This document shows, piece after piece, positions 17,987-26,675 of a stretch of 44,060 bases of DNA. The position numbers and the translations under genes were made by a program. The notes under the pieces are model-generated. The model made no database searches. It was not told the origin of the DNA and saw only the letters and a program-made list of their open reading frames with translations. Source of the DNA: Cephaloticoccus sp. (GTDB lineage: Bacteria > Verrucomicrobiota > Verrucomicrobiia > Opitutales > Opitutaceae); the NCBI GenBank assembly GCA_030833445.1, contig JAURHD010000020.1, positions 1 to 44,060 of the forward strand. The letters are read 5' to 3'. The number at the start of each line of letters is the position of its first letter. The stretch's first letter is position 1.

Positions 17987-18651
17987 GTGCTGAAATGCCC
18001 AATGATCCGCGCCTTGAACAGGCCGCCGCAACTGACGAAAGCCTGATATCGGCCCATGAAAAGGCTGCTGCCGGTGAGCCGGACACGCATGCGCATTACC
18101 GTTTGCTTCCACTCGCACTACTGTTCGTCTTTAGCGGCCTGATCTTTTTTGGCGGCACTTATTTGAATCGTTACTCGGGTCATTTCCATTCGGAGATATT
18201 TGACGAACGCCAAATGCCCGGCGGTGGAGCCGAAGCTGCCGTGGTGCAAATAGATCCCGTGGTTTTGGGGCGTAAGCAATATGCTTTGGCCTGCATCACC
18301 TGCCACCAAGCCAACGGTCAAGGCGTGCCCAACGTCTACCCGCCACTGGTGGGTTCTGAATGGGTTAATGGTTCGGAAGAGCGCGTTATCAGCATTTTGC
18401 TGCATGGCTTGAAGGGACCGATCACGGTTGAAGGTAAGACCTATAATGCGGCAGTGATGCCGGCATTCGGTCAGGTTCCAGGCGGTGGCTACAACTGGAG
18501 CGATGAAAAGATTGCTGCCGTGTTGACCTACGTGCGCCAAGAGTGGGGTAATACTGGAGGCCCCATTGCGGTGGCCAAAGTCACCGAATTACGCAATAAA
18601 GAGGCGAACCGCAAAGAATGGACCGAAGCAGAGCTGCTGCAATTGCCCTGA
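17983..18651 (+). CDS. Membrane-anchored monoheme cytochrome c
   Basis: A 222-aa protein with a cytoplasmic N-terminal segment, one transmembrane helix at about residues 45-63 and a periplasmic class I cytochrome c domain. The domain has CITCH near residue 104, YPPLVGSEWVNG, and an axial Met in AVMPAFG. It occupies the place of CcoP in a cbb3 operon but has only one heme and a different layout, closer to cytochrome c subunits linked to caa3 oxidases. It is the last gene of the respiratory operon and is followed by a strong terminator. Probable role: handing electrons from complex III to a terminal oxidase. Confidence 0.9.
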   Translation: MSAEMPNDPRLEQAAATDESLISAHEKAAAGEPDTHAHYRLLPLALLFVFSGLIFFGGTYLNRYSGHFHSEIFDERQMPGGGAEAAVVQIDPVVLGRKQYALACITCHQANGQGVPNVYPPLVGSEWVNGSEERVISILLHGLKGPITVEGKTYNAAVMPAFGQVPGGGYNWSDEKIAAVLTYVRQEWGNTGGPIAVAKVTELRNKEANRKEWTEAELLQLP

Positions 18652-18672
18652 TTCGCCTATGTTAAATTTTCC

Positions 18673-18704
18673 AAGGTCGCACCCGTTGAGGTGCGGCCTT
18701 TTTT
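18673..18704 (+). terminator. Rho-independent terminator of the act/cco-like operon
   Basis: An 11-bp stem (AAGGTCGCACC paired with GGTGCGGCCTT, one G-T wobble) closes a 6-nt loop and runs straight into six T residues. It lies 21 bp after the last cytochrome stop and 17 bp before the end of the convergent hldD gene. The reverse strand lacks a good T-run, so it mainly serves the plus strand. Confidence 0.9.
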
Positions 18705-18720
18705 ATGGGCGGGTATCTGC

Positions 18721-19719
18721 TTACTCGCCCAATTTCTTGTCAGGAACCAGTGCCGACTGCACGTAATCACGCACTGAATCAATCAGGGGTGTCATGGGTC
18801 GCGTATACCCGGTGCTTCGTAACTTCGAGATATTTGCCTGGGTGAAATACTGGTATTTGCCCTGCAGGACCTCCGGCATCTCGATGAACTCAATCTCCGG
18901 TTCACGATCCAAGGCCTTGAAGATGGCTTTGGTGAGAGTCAGCCAGGTATTGGCCTCGCCCGATCCAAGATTGTATAGCCCATGCGCGGGAAGTCCGCCT
19001 TCAGCAAAGTGGAGAGTCATTTCGATCGCATCCTTCACGTAGAGGAAATCGCGCATCTGCTCACCATCTTTGTAGTCCGGATGGTAGCTCTTGAAGAGAC
19101 CGACCTTTCCCGTGCTTTGGATTTGTTGGTAGGCCTTGTTCACCAGTGAACGCATATCGCCTTTATGATCCTCGTTGGGGCCGAAAACGTTGAAATACTT
19201 GACCCCTACAATCCGATCCAGCCATCCATGTTGTTGCGCGTGCAAATCAAACAGATGTTTGGAATACCCATACATGTTCAAGGGCCGTAGTCTGTTTAAG
19301 TCCTCATCCCGGTCATCCATGCCCAGTGCACCATCACCATAAGTGGCGGCGGAGGAGGCATAGACGAAGCGCGTGTCATGCTCCAATGCCCACAGCGCGA
19401 GCTCCTTGGTATAGGCAAAATTATTATCTATCAGGTAGGAGGCATTGCGTTCCGTGGTAGCCGAACAAGCTCCTAGGTGAAAAGCGGCGGAAAATTTACC
19501 GAAGCAGGAACCCTTGGTCGCCAGTCGGGTGCGGAATTCGCCGGCCTCGACATAGTCGTCAAATTTCAGCGGGACCAGGTTGCGCCATTTCTCGTCCTGC
19601 CCCAGATAATCCGTGACCACTATGTTGGTGTAACCACGCTGATTGAGGGCCCAGATCAGGGCGCTGCCGATGAAGCCAGCACCACCTGTAACCAAAATAC
19701 GTCCGTTCAATGCATTCAT
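18721..19719 (-). CDS. hldD: ADP-L-glycero-D-manno-heptose 6-epimerase
   Basis: A 332-aa short-chain dehydrogenase/epimerase with the NADP-binding GGAGFIGSAL near residue 12, YLIDNNFAYTKEL, the catalytic YGYSKHLFD (Tyr and Lys) and VKYFNVFGPNE. The opening NGRILVTGGAGFIGS and TDYLGQDEKWRNL are typical of HldD (RfaD/GmhD). It makes ADP-L-glycero-D-manno-heptose for the inner core of lipopolysaccharide, so the organism should build heptose-containing LPS or a related surface glycan. It is the last gene of a minus-strand run and overlaps proC by ATGA. Confidence 0.92.
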   Translation of the reverse strand: MNALNGRILVTGGAGFIGSALIWALNQRGYTNIVVTDYLGQDEKWRNLVPLKFDDYVEAGEFRTRLATKGSCFGKFSAAFHLGACSATTERNASYLIDNNFAYTKELALWALEHDTRFVYASSAATYGDGALGMDDRDEDLNRLRPLNMYGYSKHLFDLHAQQHGWLDRIVGVKYFNVFGPNEDHKGDMRSLVNKAYQQIQSTGKVGLFKSYHPDYKDGEQMRDFLYVKDAIEMTLHFAEGGLPAHGLYNLGSGEANTWLTLTKAIFKALDREPEIEFIEMPEVLQGKYQYFTQANISKLRSTGYTRPMTPLIDSVRDYVQSALVPDKKLGE

Positions 19720-20522
19720 GAATCCTTTGATAGCTCACTGGCCCGAGCTTTGGCTGCAAGCACGGTATTTAGGATCAAACCCCGAAAGTCGGCGGCCTTC
19801 AGGCAATTCAAACCGGCAAACGTGGTGCCATTGGGCGAAGTAACCTGATCACGCAATAGATTTGGGTCTTGGTTGGTGCGGGCGAGTAGGCGGGACGAGC
19901 CCAATAAAGTTTCCGTGACCAAGGTGTGTGCTACATCCGTTGGTAGACCGGCAGCTTCAGCTGCGGCTTGCATGGCGGCGGCATACTCAAAGACAAAACC
20001 CGCTCCGCTGGCACTGACTGCGGTGACAGCGTCAAGATGTTGCTCCTCGAGTTCTATTGCCCGGCCGAGTGCGCTTAGGAGACCATCAACCGAGGTTCGG
20101 TCAGCGTCTGATAATTTTGCATACGCGCACCAACCCGTGATACCGGCCCCAATACGACTCGCTGTGTTTGGCATGGTGCGAACCAAATTACGGGACTGGG
20201 GAAATACCCGGTGCAGACTTGCCAGCGTTTTACCGGATAATACCGAGATGATCAGCTTATCTCTGAAGAGTTCGGCCAATTCCGTATCCGTGCGGGGTAA
20301 ATGCTGCGGCTTGTAGGCCACGACGAGAATATCACAGGCTGCGGCAAGTTCACGGAGGTTGGCCGATTGCGCTATCCCGGTGCGGGTAGCCAATTTTTGG
20401 GCCGATTGTCCGCTGGCGGAAAAGCAGCTGAGCTCTGATGGTTGGGCGAGCTGTTTGGCAAGTATGCCTTCGACCATGGCTGAGGCCATGTTACCCGCCC
20501 CAAGAAATGCCACTTTAGTCAT
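19716..20522 (-). CDS. proC: Pyrroline-5-carboxylate reductase
   Basis: A 268-aa protein with the Rossmann start KVAFLGAGNMASAMVEG, the middle motif VRTMPNTASRIGAG and the C-terminal dimerisation region (LVTETLLGSSRLL, SPNGTTFAGL). These match ProC, which reduces pyrroline-5-carboxylate to proline with NAD(P)H in the cytoplasm. It overlaps the upstream receiver-kinase gene by 8 bp and hldD by 4 bp, an operon arrangement with no evident metabolic link. Confidence 0.95.
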   Translation of the reverse strand: MTKVAFLGAGNMASAMVEGILAKQLAQPSELSCFSASGQSAQKLATRTGIAQSANLRELAAACDILVVAYKPQHLPRTDTELAELFRDKLIISVLSGKTLASLHRVFPQSRNLVRTMPNTASRIGAGITGWCAYAKLSDADRTSVDGLLSALGRAIELEEQHLDAVTAVSASGAGFVFEYAAAMQAAAEAAGLPTDVAHTLVTETLLGSSRLLARTNQDPNLLRDQVTSPNGTTFAGLNCLKAADFRGLILNTVLAAKARASELSKDS

Positions 20523-21651
20523 CGTGCATCACTTCCCGTCTTACTCTCTTTTCAAGCAGATGATCGAGTATTGTTTGGGTTCCACCACCCGGGCGATCAC
20601 TTATAGTCACCTCACCGCCGAGATTGCGTAATGCGTGGCGGGCTACGGTTAATCCCATACCTACCCCCACGGTATTTTTTGAACTGATGAATGGTTCGAA
20701 AATATGATCGCGAATTTCCGGATCCAATCCTCGGCCCTGATCGCCCACGATGATCTGCACTAATTTGCCATCCTTCGGTTTTTCGATCAAAGCGGTATTG
20801 ATCCAGATCGGACGAGGTTCGCCCGGTCGGGTGTCGTAGCTTTCCCAGGCATTCATCAACACTTTGGCCAGGACTTCCTCGAAGATCTCGATGTTACTGT
20901 CGATGGCCAGCTCGCCCAGCGGGTTGGTCACCGTGATCGGGGCGGTGATACGGTATTCGGTTTGAAACCGTTGGATGCCGCCATCGATCAAGGTTTGCAG
21001 GCTAGTCTTTGAGAGGGGTGGACGAATTTTTACCACCAACGAACTGAGCTGCTTGATGATGGAAACGATGCGCTCGACCGCATCCTCGACGTGCTGGGCA
21101 TTCTTTTTTACCTGCTCTGGCTTGTCGTAATACGCTTTCACCAATTCCAGATATCCAATGACCACCCCGAGCAGGTTGTTCAGATTATGGGCAATACCTT
21201 GGGTGACTGCGCCGATGGTCGCCGCGCGGCGTGCCTCGACCAGGCGGCGTTGCAGGTCGACCATTTCCCGGTTGATCGTCACGAAACGAAGCTGGGTCTG
21301 CACCCGGGCCAGGGTTTCATCCAAATCAATCGGTTTGGTGATGTAGTCGACCGCGCCTACCCCCAGTCCCTCCAGCTTGCCTTCCTTGGAGGTGCGGGCC
21401 GTGATGAAGATTACAGGTATTGAGCGAGTATCCTCATTGGCTTGGAGTCGCTGACAGACCTCGATACCGTCCATATCGGGCATCATGACATCCAGCAAAA
21501 TCAAGTCGGGCTTGTTGGCCGCGACTGATTGCAGGGCCTCCATTCCATTGTAAGCCGCAGTGACTTGGATACCTTCCCGCTCAAGTTTGCGTTTGAGCAA
21601 CTGCACATTGATCGGTTGGTCATCAACCACCAGAATGTTGGGCGCGGACAT
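20515..21651 (-). CDS. Receiver-first sensor histidine kinase (REC-HATPase)
   Basis: The 378-aa cytoplasmic protein has an N-terminal response-regulator receiver domain (NILVVDDQPINVQLL, phospho-acceptor Asp in LILLDVMMPDMDG near residue 54, Lys in ITKP) at about 4-120. A short coiled linker follows, then an NtrB-like kinase core with the H-box QGIAHNLNNLLG near 155 and a HATPase domain with GDQGRGLDP and GVGMGLTVARHALRN. No sensor or transmembrane region is seen. This order lets an upstream kinase phosphorylate the receiver and so tune the kinase. Its partner regulator is not encoded nearby. Confidence 0.9.
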   Translation of the reverse strand: MSAPNILVVDDQPINVQLLKRKLEREGIQVTAAYNGMEALQSVAANKPDLILLDVMMPDMDGIEVCQRLQANEDTRSIPVIFITARTSKEGKLEGLGVGAVDYITKPIDLDETLARVQTQLRFVTINREMVDLQRRLVEARRAATIGAVTQGIAHNLNNLLGVVIGYLELVKAYYDKPEQVKKNAQHVEDAVERIVSIIKQLSSLVVKIRPPLSKTSLQTLIDGGIQRFQTEYRITAPITVTNPLGELAIDSNIEIFEEVLAKVLMNAWESYDTRPGEPRPIWINTALIEKPKDGKLVQIIVGDQGRGLDPEIRDHIFEPFISSKNTVGVGMGLTVARHALRNLGGEVTISDRPGGGTQTILDHLLEKRVRREVMHDD

Positions 21652-21708
21652 TGGCTGGGAGAGAAATGCAGGGCAGGGACGGACGCAATCCTGCTTTATG
21701 GTTTGCGA

Positions 21709-22584
21709 CTACTTCACTTCGCGCTGTCGGTAGGCCTTCACCGTGTTACTCATTAACATGGCCACGGTCATAGGGCCAACCCCACCCGGAACTGGGGTGA
21801 TTTTATCCGCGATGGTGGAGACTTCCGCAAAGGCACAATCACCGACCAAGCGATAACCACTTTTGCGGCTTTCATCCGGCACCCGGTTGATTCCGACATC
21901 AATGACAACCGCACCGGGTTTGATCATGTCCTGCTTTACGAATTCAGGCCGGCCGATGGCTGCAATCACGACATCTGCTTGCCGGGTGATCTCGGCGAGA
22001 TTGCTGGTGCCTGAGTGGCAGATTGTTACCGTGCCATTGGCCCCCGCCTTTTTCTGCAGGGCGAGCAATGCGACGGGCTTTCCGACCAGTAGACTGCGAC
22101 CGATGACGACCACGTGTTTTCCTTTCAGATCAACACCACTGCGGGCCAGCAGTGCCATGATACCTGCGGGGGTGCAGGAGACAAAACCGGTATCGTCATC
22201 CTGGGCTACTTTGCCCAGATTCATCGTGCCAAGACCATCGACATCTTTCTCTGGCGCGATGGCACGGAAAACGAGTAATTCGTCAATGTGCTTGGGCATG
22301 GGTGACTGAATCAAAATACCGTCAACGCTTTCATCGGCATTGAGATCGGCCACTTGCCGAATTAAGTCGGTTTGAGAAATTGTAATCGGCGGTAAGATAA
22401 TCCGGCTGGTGATCCCGATTTCAGCGGCCGTTTTTTCTTTTTTGCGCACGTATGAAACCGAGGCGGGATCTTCCCCAACCCTGACCAGCGCAATGCACGG
22501 CTTGCGACCCGTGATGCCGGTGACTTCGGCCTTGAGTTCGGCAATGATGGTGGAAGCGATCTGGTTTCCGTCGATTAATTCCAT
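21709..22584 (-). CDS. folD: Bifunctional methylenetetrahydrofolate dehydrogenase/cyclohydrolase
   Basis: A 291-aa protein with the folate-site Tyr-Lys pair in [32 protein letters not shown], the NADP-site [25 protein letters not shown] and the closing [14 protein letters not shown]. All are FolD signatures. It interconverts 5,10-methylene-, methenyl- and 10-formyl-tetrahydrofolate for purine and formyl-Met synthesis. It is second to none in clarity here, and lies between the SH3-type protein and the receiver-kinase with gaps of 46 and 57 bp. Confidence 0.96.
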   Translation of the reverse strand: MELIDGNQIASTIIAELKAEVTGITGRKPCIALVRVGEDPASVSYVRKKEKTAAEIGITSRIILPPITISQTDLIRQVADLNADESVDGILIQSPMPKHIDELLVFRAIAPEKDVDGLGTMNLGKVAQDDDTGFVSCTPAGIMALLARSGVDLKGKHVVVIGRSLLVGKPVALLALQKKAGANGTVTICHSGTSNLAEITRQADVVIAAIGRPEFVKQDMIKPGAVVIDVGINRVPDESRKSGYRLVGDCAFAEVSTIADKITPVPGGVGPMTVAMLMSNTVKAYRQREVK

Positions 22585-22630
22585 GATTTTGGTCAGGCGT
22601 AATAGAGAGGTAAGAGGTAGTTTTTCCGAT

Positions 22631-23455
22631 TTACTTCAAACGCAGGTTTTCAACCTCGATAACGATATTTTTGCCGTCAGTCATCGCCTTGGGGCTGCCG
22701 TAGACCACGACCTCGTGTTCCGCGAAACTCTCGAGCTGATCGGTCAGCAAGAGTTTTGAGATATCCAGATAGGCATAGCGCACCCCGGCATTGTCGTTGA
22801 GTTGCCAGTCGTAGGGGCGTCGGGGGGTGAAGGGTCGGCGGGTGGAAACAAACTGTCCTTGAAACAGGCGAGGGAGGTTACTGGTGCCGGAACTGCTGGC
22901 AGTTGTCGTAGCTGGATTGTTGGCGCTGCTGGTGGCGTAGGCTGGAGCAGGTGGAGGCATATTATTAGCAGGTTTTGTCTGCGCCGCTGGCACATCTACC
23001 AGGGTAGGCCCACTGGTTTGGGCACTGGCAGTTGTGCTGCCTGACTTGATGTAACCGATCACACTTTTATCCAAACTGATCTGGGTCCACTTGCCATGGA
23101 GTCCGGTAATAATGGTTTTGTCGCCCAGTTCCATCGTCGTTATGACACCTGATGACAACGAAGGCTGGAGGTGAATCGCGGCACCGGTCTTCACGTGCAG
23201 ACCCTTGTCGATGTCCTTGTTCTGCACATAAGCCTCAAATGGGCCGGGAACTTTGACGGCGGTCCAGTTTGCTACGGCAGCGGACATCACGTTGAGCATC
23301 ACTACTTCTGGTTCAGTGCCGGCGCTCAGGACAGTGACAACCGCTGCATTGGCGTTGGGCTGCGTGTGCACGGCAGTTGGTGCGCTCAGAGGGGCGGCGT
23401 GGGCCGTGAGACACATGGCCAGAAAGCCGAGGATGATATGGACGGTTTTGCTCAT
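22631..23455 (-). CDS. Exported SH3-like domain protein, function unknown
   Basis: The 274-aa product begins with a signal peptide ([20 protein letters not shown], cleavage after about residue 20). Two bacterial SH3-like beta repeats follow, about residues 24-80 and 85-140 (the second includes [19 protein letters not shown]). A low-complexity Pro/Ala/Thr/Ser linker spans about 140-195, and a C-terminal domain ends [11 protein letters not shown] and contains [20 protein letters not shown]3-like domains often bind peptidoglycan, so a periplasmic, wall-associated role is likely. The C-terminal part is not one I recognise. It lies 18 bp after the pseudouridine synthase in the same run. Confidence 0.78.
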   Translation of the reverse strand: MSKTVHIILGFLAMCLTAHAAPLSAPTAVHTQPNANAAVVTVLSAGTEPEVVMLNVMSAAVANWTAVKVPGPFEAYVQNKDIDKGLHVKTGAAIHLQPSLSSGVITTMELGDKTIITGLHGKWTQISLDKSVIGYIKSGSTTASAQTSGPTLVDVPAAQTKPANNMPPPAPAYATSSANNPATTTASSSGTSNLPRLFQGQFVSTRRPFTPRRPYDWQLNDNAGVRYAYLDISKLLLTDQLESFAEHEVVVYGSPKAMTDGKNIVIEVENLRLK

Positions 23456-23473
23456 GAGATTTGGTTTTAGGGA

Positions 23474-24241
23474 TTACCGATCGGCGGTTTCCACGTGGGG
23501 ACGAGGGACCTTGAATAATAGTGAGATTTCTTTCGTAGAAAGTTGTTTCATCGCACGCAACGGGATTCCCTTTAATCTGAATGATCCGATTTGATAACGG
23601 CGCAGTCGCTTTACGTCATGCCGCAGGGCAATGAACAATTGCCGGATCTCACGTTTTTTACCGTGGTGCATGTGCACATCGAGGCTAGTCGAAGTCTTGG
23701 CGGGACTCGGATTGACTAGCGCGGCCCGTTCCACTTTCAGACGTTCGCCTTCAATGGTCACTCCCTTCAGTAATTGAGGAAGCCGTGCAGCCGGGTAGGG
23801 CTGCTTGAGCACCACGTGGTAACGTTTCACGACCGTGTTGGAGGGATGCATCAAGCGATTGGCGAGTTCACCATCGGTGGTCAATATCACCAAACCTTCG
23901 CTGTCCTTATCAAGACGCCCGGCGCAAAAGAAACGGTAACGGGCAAATTCACGCGGTAGCAGGTCGAAAATCGTTTCTGGATTGTGTGGATCATCATTGG
24001 AACAGACCAAACCGCGAGGCTTGTGCATGGCCAGTGTCAGACGCGGTTGGCTGATGGGGCGGACCGCCTTGCCATTGACGGTCACCTTGTCCTCTCCTGG
24101 GCTGATTTTCTGTCCGATCACGGCCTGCTTGCTGTTTACCCATACTTCACCCTCCGCGATAAGAGTTTCCGCGGCTCGACGGGAGCAGATGCCGGCATCG
24201 GCCAAATATTTTTGCAGTCGTATGGGCTCGGGAGTGTTCAT
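23474..24241 (-). CDS. RsuA/RluB-family 16S/23S rRNA pseudouridine synthase
   Basis: Starting at the ATG at 24241 (GGAG 4 nt upstream) the protein has 255 aa. An S4 RNA-binding domain (IRLQKYLADAGICSRRAAE) spans about residues 5-60. A pseudouridine synthase domain follows, with the catalytic Asp in AGRLDKDSEGLVILTTDG, then MHHGKKREIRQLF. This is the RsuA/RluB/RluE/RluF group that modifies rRNA. Which base is modified cannot be decided from the sequence; RluB-like is the best guess. It heads the six-gene minus-strand run ending with hldD and is divergent from the CysJ-like gene. Confidence 0.92.
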   Translation of the reverse strand: MNTPEPIRLQKYLADAGICSRRAAETLIAEGEVWVNSKQAVIGQKISPGEDKVTVNGKAVRPISQPRLTLAMHKPRGLVCSNDDPHNPETIFDLLPREFARYRFFCAGRLDKDSEGLVILTTDGELANRLMHPSNTVVKRYHVVLKQPYPAARLPQLLKGVTIEGERLKVERAALVNPSPAKTSTSLDVHMHHGKKREIRQLFIALRHDVKRLRRYQIGSFRLKGIPLRAMKQLSTKEISLLFKVPRPHVETADR

Positions 24242-24245
24242 GGGA

Positions 24246-24249
24246 CTCC
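24246..24249 (-). promoter_or_regulatory. Shine-Dalgarno site fixing the pseudouridine synthase start
   Basis: GGAG on the minus strand lies 4 nt before the ATG at 24241. It supports this start over an in-frame ATG 48 bp further upstream, and the S4 domain begins a few residues after the chosen Met. Confidence 0.6.
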
Positions 24250-24346
24250 GCAGTTGGCGGTAAATATTGACCGGGGGCAAGCCCCGCATCTAAGACGCAA
24301 CAAAGGCTTGCGCGAATCTTCGGCCGAGCCCTTCATCCGCACAATC

Positions 24347-25516
24347 ATGTCAGACGAATCTGTCACTGCACAATTCACCAAGGATAATCCATTTCCGGCC
24401 CGAATTACGGAAAATCGAGTATTGAACAAACCGGGTTCCTCGAAGGAAACCCGCCATTTTGTGGTTAATCTTACCGGCAGCGGCCTGAGCTATAAGGCAG
24501 GCGATTCATTGGGGGTATTTGCGCAAAATCGCCCGGAGGAAGTAGCTGCGTTGCTGGACGCCATAGGTGCGTCTGGCGATGAGTTCGTTTCACCGACCAT
24601 GCTTCGTTTGGCCGAGCCAATCACCCTCCGTGAGGCCCTTACCGAGCGTCTGGCATTGGCCAGCCCAACGACCAAGATCGTCAAGACACTCGCGGAGAAA
24701 GCCACCGATCCGGCTGAGCAAGCCAAATTGAATGGATTGCTTGAACCGGAAGCCAAGGAAGTGCTCACTACTTTTTTGTATAATCGGGAGTATATCGACC
24801 TGTTGACGGAATTCCCGAGCGCAAAACTGAGCGCGCAGGAATTGGTGGATCACATGCGCAAGTTGATGCCGCGACTCTACTCCATCGCCTCATCCCCCAA
24901 AGTTTATCCACAGGAGATTCATTTAACCGTGGCGATTGTCCGATACGAAACGAATCACCGTGAACGGGTGGGGGTCTGCACGACATTCATGTCTGACCGG
25001 ACGACGGTGAATGCCACTCCCGTGCCCGTGTTTGTTTCCAGTTCGCACTTCGGTCCGCCCGAAGACGGTTCGATTGACTGTATCATGGTAGGACCTGGCA
25101 CTGGGATCGCTCCGTTTCGTGCGTTTGTGCAGGATCGGGTGGCGGACGGCGCGTCCGGCCGCAATTGGGTTTTCTTTGGCGATCAGAAAAAAGGCACCGA
25201 CTACCTCTATGAAGAGGAATGGACCGACTATGTTGCGAAAGGGCAGGTCCAGCGGCTCGATCTCGCCTGGTCACGCGACCAATTGACGAAGATTTACGTG
25301 CAGGATCGTATGCGCGAAAATGCGTCTGAGCTTTGGGCTTGGCTGAAGGCCGGTGCGCATTTCTATGTTTGCGGAGATGCCAAACGGATGGCCAAAGATG
25401 TCGATGCGGTCCTGCATGAAATCATTGCCGAGGAAGGCGGGATGGACAGTGCCGCGGCGACGGACTACATCAAGCAGCTCAAAAAGGATAAACGCTATCA
25501 GCGTGACGTCTATTAA
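24347..25516 (+). CDS. CysJ-like sulfite reductase flavoprotein lacking the FMN domain
   Basis: From the ATG at 24347 the protein has 389 aa. It covers the FAD- and NADPH-binding part of CysJ/cytochrome P450 reductase: FAD motif RLYSIASSPK, ERVGVCTTFM, NADPH motif GPGTGIAPFRAF, FYVCGDAKRMAKDV, and the C-terminal RYQRDVY that is typical of CysJ. E. coli CysJ is about 600 aa and starts with a flavodoxin domain that is absent here. The protein must therefore pass electrons to a separate flavodoxin, ferredoxin or directly to a reductase partner. No CysI is next to it; fabG follows after 15 bp. Confidence 0.9.
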   Translation: MSDESVTAQFTKDNPFPARITENRVLNKPGSSKETRHFVVNLTGSGLSYKAGDSLGVFAQNRPEEVAALLDAIGASGDEFVSPTMLRLAEPITLREALTERLALASPTTKIVKTLAEKATDPAEQAKLNGLLEPEAKEVLTTFLYNREYIDLLTEFPSAKLSAQELVDHMRKLMPRLYSIASSPKVYPQEIHLTVAIVRYETNHRERVGVCTTFMSDRTTVNATPVPVFVSSSHFGPPEDGSIDCIMVGPGTGIAPFRAFVQDRVADGASGRNWVFFGDQKKGTDYLYEEEWTDYVAKGQVQRLDLAWSRDQLTKIYVQDRMRENASELWAWLKAGAHFYVCGDAKRMAKDVDAVLHEIIAEEGGMDSAAATDYIKQLKKDKRYQRDVY

Positions 25517-25531
25517 CCCCCGAACAATCCC

Positions 25532-26284
25532 ATGAGTTATACATTTAACAATCGCACCGCACTTGTGACGGGTGCCGGTCGCGGCATTGGCCGGGCCATT
25601 GCTGAAACGTTGGCCAAGCACGGGGCCACCGTGATCTGTGTCTCCAAATCAGCCGAATCCTGCGGCGGCGTCGCCGATGCCATTGTTGCATCTGGCGGCA
25701 AGGCCAAGGCGCTGGCCGTGGATGTGGCAGATGGCGCCGCCATCGCTCAAGCGGCCGAAACTCTACTCGGCGAATTCACCAATATAGATATTTTGGTCAA
25801 TAACGCCGGAATTACCCGGGATGGTCTACTGTTTCGAATGAGCGATGCGGATTGGAACGATGTCATCAGCACCAATCTCTCCAGCTGTTTCCATTGGTGT
25901 AAGCACTTGGCCCGACCGATGACCCGGGCCCGCTGGGGCCGTATTATCAATATAGCCTCAGTCAGCGGTATCATGGGCAATGCTGGCCAAGCCAACTATT
26001 CAGCCGCCAAAGCAGGGATGATTGGTCTGACCAAGACCCTGGCGAGGGAGTTCGCATCCCGCAGTGTTACAGTTAACGCGGTAGCCCCCGGTTTCATCAA
26101 GACCGACATGACGAGTGAGTTTGTAAATAATACCGATGTATCCGCGAAGATTTTGGAGGCGGTTCCACTCAAACGATTTGGAGAATCAGCGGACATTGCC
26201 AATATGACGGCTTACCTCGCTTCGGAGGAAGCTGGCTACATTACCGGGCAAGTTTTTACCGTTGACGGCGGGATGGCGATGTGA
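25532..26284 (+). CDS. fabG: 3-oxoacyl-ACP reductase
   Basis: A 250-aa short-chain dehydrogenase with the NADP site TGAGRGIG at 13-20, NNAG at 90-93, catalytic Ser143, Tyr156 and Lys160 (YSAAK), Asn115, and the C-terminal [20 protein letters not shown]. The motif spacing (13 and 4 residues) is exactly that of FabG. It reduces 3-oxoacyl-ACP in fatty acid elongation. It lies between the CysJ-like gene and acpP, 28 bp before the latter, in a fabG-acpP-fabF order common in bacteria. Confidence 0.95.
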   Translation: MSYTFNNRTALVTGAGRGIGRAIAETLAKHGATVICVSKSAESCGGVADAIVASGGKAKALAVDVADGAAIAQAAETLLGEFTNIDILVNNAGITRDGLLFRMSDADWNDVISTNLSSCFHWCKHLARPMTRARWGRIINIASVSGIMGNAGQANYSAAKAGMIGLTKTLAREFASRSVTVNAVAPGFIKTDMTSEFVNNTDVSAKILEAVPLKRFGESADIANMTAYLASEEAGYITGQVFTVDGGMAM

Positions 26285-26312
26285 AGCCTGCTACTCACGT
26301 AATATCCACCAC

Positions 26313-26576
26313 ATGGCTGACCAAAAAACCATCGAACAACGCGTTAAGGAAATCATCGTTAACCAGCTTAACGTGAACGAGGAGCAAATTACGCCTACGG
26401 CATCGTTTCTCGATGACCTGGGGGCTGATTCGCTTGATACTGTCGAGCTGATCATGGCTTTTGAGGAGGAGTTCAAGGACGAGATCAAGGGTGAGATTCC
26501 CGAATCCGATGCCGAAAAACTTCAGACGGTTGGCCAAGTGACCGACTACATCAAGGCTAAGGCCGGAGCGCAGTAA
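26313..26576 (+). CDS. acpP: Acyl carrier protein
   Basis: An 87-aa acidic four-helix protein with [14 protein letters not shown]; Ser40 is the phosphopantetheine attachment site. Start chosen at the ATG at 26313, which gives the usual ACP N-terminus (residues [11 protein letters not shown]). It carries growing acyl chains for FabG, FabF and lipid synthesis. The 5' side has no Shine-Dalgarno sequence. It is followed by a terminator-like hairpin that separates it from fabF. Confidence 0.97.
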   Translation: MADQKTIEQRVKEIIVNQLNVNEEQITPTASFLDDLGADSLDTVELIMAFEEEFKDEIKGEIPESDAEKLQTVGQVTDYIKAKAGAQ

Positions 26577-26591
26577 ACCCGCACACTTTCT

Positions 26592-26640
26592 AGCGTTCTA
26601 CCGCTTTCCATGATGGAAATTGCCGGTAGGACGCTTTTTT
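26592..26640 (+). terminator. Terminator hairpin between acpP and fabF
   Basis: A 12-bp outer stem (AGCGTTCTACCG with CGGTAGGACGCT, one wobble) encloses a second 6-bp stem (TTTCCA/TGGAAA) and ends in six T residues. It lies 15 bp after the acpP stop and ends 35 bp before fabF, so it either terminates most transcripts or lets a fraction read through. Confidence 0.85.
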
Positions 26641-26675
26641 GTTTTTAAGCGGAATTTACTTTCTGCAACCTCATC

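Noticed and set aside
23984-24346. Upstream extension of the CysJ-like protein
   Set aside because: It runs antisense through the pseudouridine synthase gene; the ATG at 24347 starts where CysJ similarity begins.
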